From: Saprospiraceae bacterium
Lineage (GTDB): Bacteria > Bacteroidota > Bacteroidia > Chitinophagales > Saprospiraceae
Direction: 5' to 3'
Assembly (NCBI GenBank): GCA_016714895.1
Contig: JADKBV010000004.1
Coordinates: 434,001-498,000 of the forward strand
DNA length: 64,000 nt
Shown here: positions 44,400-52,526 of the stretch, in pieces
Numbering within the stretch: position 1 is the first letter of the stretch
How the letters are laid out: every line of letters starts with the position of its first letter
Notes under the pieces: model-generated
What the model was told of the DNA's origin: nothing
Database searches by the model: none
Seen by the model: only the letters and a program-made list of their open reading frames with translations
Program-made: the position numbers and the translations under genes

Positions 44400-45661
44400 A
44401 GAGGAAATTGGTTCATAAACCGATTCACCTCATGTTTTAAGGCTGAAAGTTTAGCTTCATTCTGACCATTGGATATCGCTTCGTCTATCCAGACCGCCAT
44501 TTGTCTGAAATGGTCTTCTGTACATCCTCTCGTGGTCATAGCTGCTGTGCCGATTCGTATTCCTGAAGTAAGTAATGCCGATCTCGAATCAAATGGTACC
44601 ATGTTTTTATTGATGGTAATGTCGGCTTTGATCAGGGCATTTTCAGCATCTCTGCCGGAAACATCCGTAAATTTGCCCCGGAGGTCAATGAGCATTAAGT
44701 GGTTTTCCGTTCCTCCGGAAATAATTTTGTATCCGCGACTGACCAATTCTTCCGACATTACTTTTGCATTGGCCATAACCTGTTTTCCGTATTCCCTGAA
44801 ATCGGGTTGTAAAGCTTCATAAAAAGCCACAGCTTTGGCAGCAATCACATGTTCGAGTGGCCCTCCCTGCATACCCGGAAAAACACCACTGTTGAGGATA
44901 GCAGACATCATAATCGGTTCCCCTTTTTTGGTGGTTCTACCCCATGGGTTGGCAAAATCTTTTCCCATCATGATGATTCCTCCCCTTGGTCCGCGCAATG
45001 TTTTGTGGGTTGTCGAAGTCACGATATGACAATAAGGAATCGGATCATTCAACAGTTTTCCGGCAATCAGTCCGGCAGGATGGGCAATGTCTGCCAGCAA
45101 TAAAGCGCCGACCTCATCGGCTATTTCTCTGAATCGTTTGTAATCCCAGTCTCTGGAATATGCCGAAGCACCGCAAATGATCAGTTTCGGATGCACTTCC
45201 CGCGCTTTTTGGGCCACTTTGTCCATATTTATGGTGCCGGTTTCTTCTTCCACACCATAAAAATTGGCCTGATATACCTTGCCGGAATAATTGACCGGTG
45301 AGCCGTGAGACAAGTGCCCGCCATGGGACAAATCAAAACCCAGGATAGCGTCTCCGGGCTGTAAAACGGACAAAAATACAGCAGCATTGGCCTGAGCACC
45401 GGAATGGGGCTGAACATTGGCATATTCTGCTCCGAACAAAGTACACAAACGGTCGATGGCAAGTTGTTCGATCTGATCCACGACTTCACAACCTCCGTAA
45501 TATCTTTTGCCCGGATAACCTTCAGCATATTTATTGGTCAGACAACTACCCATAGCGTCAAGAACTGCCTGTGAAGTAAAATTTTCTGATGCAATCAACT
45601 CTATTCCGTGACGTTGTCTTTCCAGTTCTGCCTGTATAAGCCTGCTGATTTCTGTATCCAT
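44390..45661 (-). CDS. glyA: Serine hydroxymethyltransferase
   Basis: GlyA interconverts serine and glycine with tetrahydrofolate. It is a PLP enzyme of about 423 residues. It shows RHGIELIASENF near residue 17, TNKYAEGYPGKRYYGGCE near 48, VQPHSGAQAN near 90 and the PLP lysine in VTSTTHKTLRGPRGG near 228. I chose the ATG at 45,661 (MDTEISRL); a frame opening upstream uses a TTG. A well-spaced promoter is present. Confidence 0.97.
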   Translation of the reverse strand: MDTEISRLIQAELERQRHGIELIASENFTSQAVLDAMGSCLTNKYAEGYPGKRYYGGCEVVDQIEQLAIDRLCTLFGAEYANVQPHSGAQANAAVFLSVLQPGDAILGFDLSHGGHLSHGSPVNYSGKVYQANFYGVEEETGTINMDKVAQKAREVHPKLIICGASAYSRDWDYKRFREIADEVGALLLADIAHPAGLIAGKLLNDPIPYCHIVTSTTHKTLRGPRGGIIMMGKDFANPWGRTTKKGEPIMMSAILNSGVFPGMQGGPLEHVIAAKAVAFYEALQPDFREYGKQVMANAKVMSEELVSRGYKIISGGTENHLMLIDLRGKFTDVSGRDAENALIKADITINKNMVPFDSRSALLTSGIRIGTAAMTTRGCTEDHFRQMAVWIDEAISNGQNEAKLSALKHEVNRFMNQFPLYS

Positions 45662-45686
45662 TTGTTTGAAAATTAATTTTGAATGA

Positions 45687-45719
45687 CAAATGTAGAACTT
45701 TTGACTGTTTAATACCAAA
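45687..45719 (-). promoter_or_regulatory. glyA promoter (TTTG, 21 bp, TACATTTG)
   Basis: On the minus strand a -33 TTTG at 45719-45716 and a -7 TACATTTG at 45694-45687 are separated by 21 bases, close to the Bacteroidota consensus arrangement. This is the best complete promoter match that I found in the window. Confidence 0.72.
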
Positions 45720-45830
45720 AGACAGCTCTGACTTTTTTAACAATCTTTACTTCTTGCTGATTCTGTCGGTCAATTTGTTTTTAAAACCTACTTTTGCAGT
45801 CCGTACATCTTCACAATTTTACCTTTGTTT

Positions 45831-46691
45831 ATGAAAATCAGTGGTTTTACCTTTATCAGAAATGGTGTCGAACTGGACTACCCCTTTATAGAATCCATTA
45901 CCTCTGTTCTCCCGGCCGTCGACGAAATGGTCATTGTGGTCGGAGATTGTTCTGATGGAACAATAGAAAAAATCCTGGCACTTCAGGACCCAAAAATCCG
46001 GATCATAAACACTGTTTGGGATGAATCCCTGAGAAAAGGTGGCGAAATCCTGGCCCAACAGACCAATATTGCCCTGGACCACATCACCGGAGATTGGGGA
46101 TTTTACATCCAGGGCGACGAAGTCATCCACGAAAAATATCTCGAAAACGTACGTTCTGCACTACAAAAATGGAATGACCACCCCGAAGTTGAAGGTCTTT
46201 TGTTTCATTACCACCATTTTTATGGTTCGTACGAATACATCGGCACCAGCAGAAAATGGTACCGTCACGAAATCCGTATTGTCCGCAATGATCCGTCGAT
46301 CCGATCCTATAAAGATGCACAAGGTTTCCGGAAAAACGGTAAAAAACTACAGGTCAAAGCCGTCGATGCCTACATCTATCACTACGGTTGGGTCAGAGAT
46401 CCCAAAGCACAACTGAAAAAAAATGTCAGTTTTAACAAATACTGGCACGATGATGAGTGGATCGCCGAACATGTCGATGCAACGTCTTTTGACTACGATC
46501 TGCTGGAATCTCTCGATCGTTTTGAAGGTACGCACCCTGCAGTCATGAAAGACAGAATTGTTTCAAAAAACTGGAAATTTTCCTATGATCCATCCAAAAA
46601 AAGAATGTCTTTCAAAGAAAAACTGTCCTTTTGGATTGAAAAATTATTTGGCTGGCGACCGGGTGAATACAAAAATTATACATTGAGGTAG
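45831..46691 (+). CDS. Family 2-like glycosyltransferase
   Basis: The 286-residue protein begins MKISGFTFIRNGVELDYPFIESI, the usual start of a GT-A fold glycosyltransferase. It has VVGDCSDGT near residue 40 and a DxD-like QGDEVIHEKY near 98. The C-terminus is basic and aromatic (FWIEKLFGWRPGEYKNY). The acceptor is unknown. I chose the ATG at 45,831 over an upstream TTG. A TACTTTTG at 45,789-45,796 is a possible -7 element. It lies at the edge of the putative lipid-amine cluster, but nothing ties it to that pathway. Confidence 0.83.
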   Translation: MKISGFTFIRNGVELDYPFIESITSVLPAVDEMVIVVGDCSDGTIEKILALQDPKIRIINTVWDESLRKGGEILAQQTNIALDHITGDWGFYIQGDEVIHEKYLENVRSALQKWNDHPEVEGLLFHYHHFYGSYEYIGTSRKWYRHEIRIVRNDPSIRSYKDAQGFRKNGKKLQVKAVDAYIYHYGWVRDPKAQLKKNVSFNKYWHDDEWIAEHVDATSFDYDLLESLDRFEGTHPAVMKDRIVSKNWKFSYDPSKKRMSFKEKLSFWIEKLFGWRPGEYKNYTLR

Positions 46692-46820
46692 GAGGTATTA
46701 TATTTGCTTACATCATGATAAAATGCTTTGGAATTGCGTAGTTAACCAGAACAATGTAGTTTTTATATAAAATTACTCCATTTTTGATTTGTATTCATAA
46801 TGACAAAAAACGGCAGCAAA

Positions 46821-47942
46821 TCATTTATCTTTAAAAACATGGAGTGTTTTAAGTGTAATTTTTGGAAAAATAATATGTGATAGTTTTTTGAGAAGCAGAT
46901 GTTTGAACCTACTACGGGCTTTATAAAAAAGGAAAACATCCTTCGGACTGCCCCCAAAACGTTGTTTGGTATAATATGCTGTTTGCCCCAATTGAATCAG
47001 CTCAAATTTATGTTCAATACCGTACTTTACCAAATGATGAAGCAGATTAAAATACGCATCACTCTCGGAATTTCTCTCCTCAGGTTTGCCTGCCCAGACA
47101 AAATAAAGCATTTTATCAATTTCTATGGTTAATAAAGCACAGACGGGCTCCTGATCTTTATAATACACAAACAGTTTTGTCTCTTCAATCATCCTTTCAA
47201 AAAACAGCTTAAAAAATGATTCATTGAGAATTTCCAGTTTTACTTCAGCCCTGTCCATAACTTTTTGATACCAGTTAAAAAAAAGTGTAGGATCAAATTG
47301 GATGGTATCCATGATTTTTACTGAATCTTCCCGGCCACATTTTTTATCTGATAATAAAATTTGTCTTTTATATCCACTACGCAGGTTTTTTAAATAGGTA
47401 GTGTAATCTTTCCAATTATTGACGAGCGTAATATACGGTAATGAATACCCGCGAAAATACCCCAAATCCAAAAAAATGGTTTCCATCATCGAAACATCTT
47501 CATCAAGGAATTCTTTAAAAACCATATGTTTTATTCCGGTTTCCGCTGCAATGTGATCCATGGTTCCAGCTATTGTGTATAGGCAGGTTTTTTCATATCC
47601 TTTTTTTATAAAAATATTTTTGTGCCCGATTGAAACAGGTGTTCCACAAAACAATATTTTCACTTTAAAAAGTCCGGTTTTACTCAGGCGGACCATTTTA
47701 CTCAACCAATGACTTCCAATCATCAGGTCAAGATTGATGGTAAAAGCAGAAAGGACAGCTGTACAAATTAATGTGTCATTTTCTTTTAACACGACATACC
47801 AAAAGTCAGCATTTTCTACTTTTGCGTCTTCAAGACAAGACAAAAATTTTGAGTGGTGATAAAAATGGATTTTGTCCATATGGCTGTTCCATTCATTTTG
47901 GTCAAGATCATAAATTGAACGATAAATTTCTGTGCTGAGCAT
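46821..47942 (-). CDS. GNAT/FemAB-like acyltransferase (BioF2/CelD-like)
   Basis: The 373 residues look like two GNAT folds as in the FemAB and BioF2-like (Acetyltransf_6) groups. The C-terminal half shows RSGYKRQIL near 190 and FYKLFF-type helices. LTIEIDKMLYFVWAG near 290 is followed by NLLHHLVKYGIEHKFELIQLGQTAYYTKQRFGG, the usual end of this fold. Such enzymes transfer acyl or aminoacyl groups to amines. The gene is last in a leftward set with two radical SAM genes and a P450 gene, 114 bases after the nearest one, so N-acylation of a cluster product is a reasonable guess. Confidence 0.72.
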   Translation of the reverse strand: MLSTEIYRSIYDLDQNEWNSHMDKIHFYHHSKFLSCLEDAKVENADFWYVVLKENDTLICTAVLSAFTINLDLMIGSHWLSKMVRLSKTGLFKVKILFCGTPVSIGHKNIFIKKGYEKTCLYTIAGTMDHIAAETGIKHMVFKEFLDEDVSMMETIFLDLGYFRGYSLPYITLVNNWKDYTTYLKNLRSGYKRQILLSDKKCGREDSVKIMDTIQFDPTLFFNWYQKVMDRAEVKLEILNESFFKLFFERMIEETKLFVYYKDQEPVCALLTIEIDKMLYFVWAGKPEERNSESDAYFNLLHHLVKYGIEHKFELIQLGQTAYYTKQRFGGSPKDVFLFYKARSRFKHLLLKKLSHIIFPKITLKTLHVFKDK

Positions 47943-48056
47943 ATGATAAAGTTTGTTTTTCTGAAAAAGTCAGAAATAAACCGATTGTATGACGAAGACA
48001 AATAACCGTCCGGAGACATACAATTTATGTTTGTTAATCCTCTGAATGTAAAAGTA

Positions 48057-49580
48057 TTATCCGGGATCAGACAATATTGGCAAAGGAAAAAAAATGGCTT
48101 TTTTAACAAATGAAGGATGTGCCAATTTTGTTTGATATGTCAACCCCGGTACAACTTCCCCTTTGTAACGGGCTATCTCAATTTCTTTAGGAGTGTGGTG
48201 TTTGTGAGCTGACCAAAATTGTTTTCCTATTTTTAATGATCCCCAGATTACTTTGAAATATTTAACACTCCAAATGGAAGGTAATGTTCGCTGTGTTACA
48301 TCTTGTGCACGTGAAAGGTTGAGGATTGTTTTGGCATATAATTTCAACAATTGCCAATAATATTGTTTCAGCGTAAGTTTGGTGGGCAAAATCATATGAG
48401 ACAAGTCAAAAAGACCATGGGCATCTTCAGGTATGGTGATCTGATTTTTGGTCGCTTCCCACATATCTGATCCGGGCAAGGGTGTATGCGGCGAAATGTT
48501 GACATAATACAAACCATTGTCTTTAATAAAAGTCCAAAGCTGATTCCATTCTTTTTCGGTGTAATCCGCTCCGGGAATTAATGATCCGTACGTGTCAATT
48601 TTATACCTTTTTAATACTTCAATGGCTTTGATATTGTCTGATGCCGGAAGTTCTTTGTTCATACTGGTCAGTTCATCGTCTGTAATCGCTTCCAGTCCGA
48701 TAAATACGGCACTCAATCCTAATCCGGCCCATTCAGCGATGACGTCTTCATTTTCAGCTATAAAATCTGCCCTTGCATATACCAGATATTTCTTTTTTAT
48801 ATTACGCGATTTAATGATATCTGCCAGCTTTCTGAGCCGGCTGTTTTTTATTAAAAAAATATCATCAACTATGTAAACATCTTCTGCGGTTAAAGAATCC
48901 AGTTCATCTGCGATATTTTCCGGTGATCTCGAATAGGTCGCACCATCAGTAATTTTCCAGGTAAAACAAAAATTACATTTATACCAACAGCCCCAGGTTG
49001 TTTTTATGGTTGCCACTGGTTGGTGCATGAGATAATAATATTTATGTTGCAGGTGACTGATAAGATCCCGACGTGGCAAGGGAAGCAAATCAGCTTTTGG
49101 CATATATTGCCGTTCCGGGGTACTATCGGTTTTTCTGTCTGCGATTGGTATTTCCAATCCACTGATGTTGTACAATGACTTTCCGGAAGACAATGCTTCA
49201 ATGATTTCAGGTAGTAAAAAAGTACCGTCACCTTTGCCTATGATATCGACAGAAACATCGACAAAATCTTTGGGTACCAATGTGGCATGGACCCCCCCGG
49301 CAATGGTAATACAGTGAGGATTCCATGTTTTAACTTTTCTGAATAACTTTATAACTTCATTGGTGCCCGTTTTATAACAACTACTGACCACTATGTCCGG
49401 AGCAAAATCAATCAATCTTTTATAAAAATTATTTTCAACCAGATGGTCAAATATCATGACCTCATGTTCCAAAGGGATGGCAGCTGCTATGTATTCCAAT
49501 TCCAGGGGTTCACAAATCATGATATGTTTCAAACCAATGGTATGTTTAGGTACCGGTGGACGGACGAGTAAAATCTTCAT
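48057..49580 (-). CDS. B12-binding-domain radical SAM protein
   Basis: The 507-residue protein has an N-terminal cobalamin-binding Rossmann domain (about 1-140; VRPPVPKHTIGLKHIMICEPLELEYIAAAIP and VVSSCYKTGTNEVIKLF). The radical SAM barrel follows, with the 4Fe-4S motif CWYKCNFC (CxxxCxxC) near residue 200, and there is a further C-terminal region. The family includes methylases and ring-forming enzymes acting on unactivated carbons. Its ATG overlaps the P450 stop by 4 bases (ATGA), so the two are translationally coupled. Confidence 0.9.
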   Translation of the reverse strand: MKILLVRPPVPKHTIGLKHIMICEPLELEYIAAAIPLEHEVMIFDHLVENNFYKRLIDFAPDIVVSSCYKTGTNEVIKLFRKVKTWNPHCITIAGGVHATLVPKDFVDVSVDIIGKGDGTFLLPEIIEALSSGKSLYNISGLEIPIADRKTDSTPERQYMPKADLLPLPRRDLISHLQHKYYYLMHQPVATIKTTWGCWYKCNFCFTWKITDGATYSRSPENIADELDSLTAEDVYIVDDIFLIKNSRLRKLADIIKSRNIKKKYLVYARADFIAENEDVIAEWAGLGLSAVFIGLEAITDDELTSMNKELPASDNIKAIEVLKRYKIDTYGSLIPGADYTEKEWNQLWTFIKDNGLYYVNISPHTPLPGSDMWEATKNQITIPEDAHGLFDLSHMILPTKLTLKQYYWQLLKLYAKTILNLSRAQDVTQRTLPSIWSVKYFKVIWGSLKIGKQFWSAHKHHTPKEIEIARYKGEVVPGLTYQTKLAHPSFVKKAIFFPLPILSDPG

Positions 49581-50884
49581 ATTTGTTGATTTTTAATAAG
49601 ATTTACAAAAAAACCATTTTTTGATTTCAACGTACTCAACGAAACGGGCTCTTTTGGGACTGTGTCATCAAAAGTTATGGTATAACGGTTCAATAAATGA
49701 ACCAGGGTTGTTAATACCATGGGCATTGCCAGATATTTTCCGATACAGGCATGTTTGCCCGCACCAAACGGGAAATAGGTGTTTATTTCTATATTTTTTT
49801 CATTGTTATGTAAAAATCTTTCCGGAATAAAACGATCAGGCTCCTGCCAAAAATTTGGGTTTCGGTGTATTCCGTATGCGCTTATATACATAACATCACC
49901 TTTGTTAATTTTTTGTCCTGCGATCAAATCTCCCTGTTCGCAAACACAATCACGTACGATGGCATGAGAAGGTGGATATAATCGCATGGCTTCTTTTACG
50001 CACGCTGTGAGAACAGGAAATTGTACCGGATCAAAGTTTCCTTCGTTAAAATGCGCTGAAATCTCCTGTTTCACTTTGACATACCAGGAAGGATGTTGTG
50101 TCAGCAAATATACGGTCCAACATTCTGCCACAGCTACGGTTTCGGTACTTGCCCCCAAATGAATAATCATTTCATTGCGGATATGGTTGTAAGAATATCC
50201 TTTTTCCAAAAGAATTTCTGTCAGTGAGTTTTTTGCATAGTGTTTATGATCTAATAGTGTCTTTACCCAATCTGTACATATACGAAGCGATTTTTGCGTT
50301 GTAAACCACCTTTTTGTAAATATTGAAGTGAAAGGCCGCCAGGGATACTTACTCCTCCAAAATATAAATGCCTCACCATCGTCAATAATTTTTACCAGGG
50401 TGTGAATGTTACCTTCGGTTGTTTTTATTCCAAATATTGTTTTAAGTATTATCCTGAAATTGGTAGCCGATAATTCTGCAAGCAGATTTATTTTTTGATC
50501 ATCAGGCAGTGCAAAAACACCTTCATTACTTATGTTACGAACATCTTCCAGATAGCGTTCAACCTGTGATTTTGTAAAAAATGATTTTTGAATTTGTTTC
50601 AGTACAGTCCACTCATCACCTTCCACACTTCCCATCGCTTTACCGATGACTCTTCTCAATTCTTTCCAATATATTCTGCTTTTTTCATATTTTGGTTCGT
50701 TGTCTATAAGCACATATTTTAAAACATCTGGGTCATTGACAATATATATTGAAGTCAACGGCATATTAAGCTTAAAAAAATCTCCTTTTTTGTAGACTTC
50801 ACCACTTGCTGTGCACTTCGCGGCATTGTCTAAAAAAGCTCTGGACAAATCGTCAAAAAAATAATTATGTATCAGATTTATCAT
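49577..50884 (-). CDS. Cytochrome P450
   Basis: The 435-residue soluble P450 has I-helix HLGASTETVA near residue 240, the K-helix ExxR in KEAMRLYPP near 300, the PERF-type FIPERF motif near 350 and the heme-thiolate loop FPFGAGKHACIGK with the ligand Cys near 380. It hydroxylates or desaturates an organic substrate and needs an external redox partner, which is not encoded nearby. I chose the ATG at 50,884; the frame opens upstream only with a TTG. It lies between two radical SAM genes and overlaps one of them. Confidence 0.93.
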   Translation of the reverse strand: MINLIHNYFFDDLSRAFLDNAAKCTASGEVYKKGDFFKLNMPLTSIYIVNDPDVLKYVLIDNEPKYEKSRIYWKELRRVIGKAMGSVEGDEWTVLKQIQKSFFTKSQVERYLEDVRNISNEGVFALPDDQKINLLAELSATNFRIILKTIFGIKTTEGNIHTLVKIIDDGEAFIFWRSKYPWRPFTSIFTKRWFTTQKSLRICTDWVKTLLDHKHYAKNSLTEILLEKGYSYNHIRNEMIIHLGASTETVAVAECWTVYLLTQHPSWYVKVKQEISAHFNEGNFDPVQFPVLTACVKEAMRLYPPSHAIVRDCVCEQGDLIAGQKINKGDVMYISAYGIHRNPNFWQEPDRFIPERFLHNNEKNIEINTYFPFGAGKHACIGKYLAMPMVLTTLVHLLNRYTITFDDTVPKEPVSLSTLKSKNGFFVNLIKNQQI

Positions 50885-51061
50885 GTAATAGTTTTTTATC
50901 AATTTAATAAATAACCGTTTTCAAAAATATTTTGTAGTTTCTTTTTTGTGGGTTTCCAAATACAAAAATAATTATTTCATAATAACACGAATAAACTTTT
51001 TTTATTAATTCTTCCATAAAAAGATCAGATGATGTGGTATTTTGCATAAAAAAATAATTTA

Positions 51062-52393
51062 TCAAACTATACCAGGAGTTATATCTCTGCTGATGTGGTT
51101 TCTGTACACCATGTTGGTAGCCCAAACAAACATATTCATATATGGCGAAAGTCCTGATGGATTTCCGGCAATTCTTCTGAAAATATTTTTTGCGCTGTAT
51201 AATTTTTGGTATAATTTCCAATATCCGGCCTGCAGTTCTTCCGCTGTCATATTTTTGGGATGAAAGACGGCATCACCTCCGTTATACTTGACAAAATCGT
51301 GATCAAAAATCCTTTTTTCTGTCAACATTTCTTCGTACAGAGGGGTGCCCGGAACTGGTGTGAGGATATATTGTCTCGGCAATGAAATTTGGTTTTTCAT
51401 GATAAAATCAAAGGTAGTTTCAAAAACATCTTTATTATCCCCGTCCAAACCTAAAATCATTTCAGTAGAAACTGCAATTCCATGTTTTTGGACCACCTTG
51501 AAGGCCTTTTCATATCTTTCCGGACGATTCCATTCCTTATCTATATGTTCGAGACTCTTGGGATTTACCGTTTCAATACCAAAAGACAATATTCTGCAAC
51601 CACTCTTTGCAGCTAGTGCAAGCATATCCTCATCTTCGGTAAGCTGCAAAGAACATTGACTGGCCCAAATGATATTTTCTTCAATAAGTGCTTCCCACAA
51701 CTCCCTGCAGTATTTAAAATCAACGCCGATATTGTCATCTATAAACGTAATATATCTGGTCCCGTGTGCTTTAGCTGCCCTGACATCCCGTATCACCTGC
51801 TCAACAGGACGCTTTCGGTAACTACGTTTGTAAAATTCAGATATTGAACAAAAGGTGCATGGGAAGGGACATCCTCTCGTCGCCTGTACAGGCCGCCAAA
51901 ATCCGTAATATCTTTTATTAAGTTTTTCATAAACCGGTTCCGGAAATTTGGTAACATCAGGCACCGTTTCCATCTTATAATAATTTTTCAATCGCCCGTT
52001 GACAAAATCATCCAATACGACCGGCCAGGTATCTTCTGCTTCACCTGTCACCAAACAATCCGTGTGGTCTAATGTCCATTCAGGTTTGCATAAGGAAGCG
52101 GCAATTCCACCCATGACGGTGGTAACTCCTTTTGCCCGAAAGATGTCACTCAGTTGCCATCCTCTCACAACACCCGAACCTCCCATGCCTGTTAAACCCA
52201 CCAAGTCCCAATGTTCGTCAAAAGGTATTGGTTCAGAGGTCTCCGATACAACCCTGACATCAAAATTTTCAGGGGTCACGGCTGCCAATTGCAACATGGT
52301 CAGACCCGGCAGATACGTTTTGTTTTGAACAATAGGTTTTCCTTTTTTATCTAAACCCGTTGGACTAATAAGAAGAATTTTGATTTTTTTCAT
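51062..52393 (-). CDS. B12-binding-domain radical SAM protein
   Basis: The 443-residue protein starts with a cobalamin-binding domain (ILLISPTGLDKKGKP; LVGLTGMGGSGVVRGWQLSDIF). The radical SAM motif RGCPFPCTFCSI (CxxxCxxC) is near residue 180, with the barrel continuing through FIDDNIGVD and SFGIETVNPKSLEHI. It ends in a C-terminal domain seen in several lipid- and natural-product-modifying members. It is the first gene of the leftward cluster unit, divergent from the aminotransferase/reductase fusion gene with a 133-base shared promoter region. Confidence 0.9.
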   Translation of the reverse strand: MKKIKILLISPTGLDKKGKPIVQNKTYLPGLTMLQLAAVTPENFDVRVVSETSEPIPFDEHWDLVGLTGMGGSGVVRGWQLSDIFRAKGVTTVMGGIAASLCKPEWTLDHTDCLVTGEAEDTWPVVLDDFVNGRLKNYYKMETVPDVTKFPEPVYEKLNKRYYGFWRPVQATRGCPFPCTFCSISEFYKRSYRKRPVEQVIRDVRAAKAHGTRYITFIDDNIGVDFKYCRELWEALIEENIIWASQCSLQLTEDEDMLALAAKSGCRILSFGIETVNPKSLEHIDKEWNRPERYEKAFKVVQKHGIAVSTEMILGLDGDNKDVFETTFDFIMKNQISLPRQYILTPVPGTPLYEEMLTEKRIFDHDFVKYNGGDAVFHPKNMTAEELQAGYWKLYQKLYSAKNIFRRIAGNPSGLSPYMNMFVWATNMVYRNHISRDITPGIV

Positions 52394-52421
52394 GGCGAAT
52401 GATTTTAATGTAAAAATAATA

Positions 52422-52429
52422 TAATTTTG
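52422..52429 (+). promoter_or_regulatory. -7 element TAATTTTG upstream of the aminotransferase-reductase gene
   Basis: TAATTTTG fits TAnnTTTG and lies about 98 bases upstream of the ATG at 52,527, in the region shared with the divergent radical SAM gene. A leader of about 90 bases would result. Confidence 0.5.
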
Positions 52430-52526
52430 AATTGCTAAAAAAAAATTAACAAAATTTTATTAAAATTTCATCACGATTAGGATTACTTATTTTCAATTTT
52501 TTATCTTTATCTGTTAATTTGAAAAA

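Noticed and set aside
50904..51221. 105-codon minus-strand frame next to the P450 gene
   Set aside because: It overlaps the end of the first radical SAM gene in another frame and has the composition of a shadow frame.
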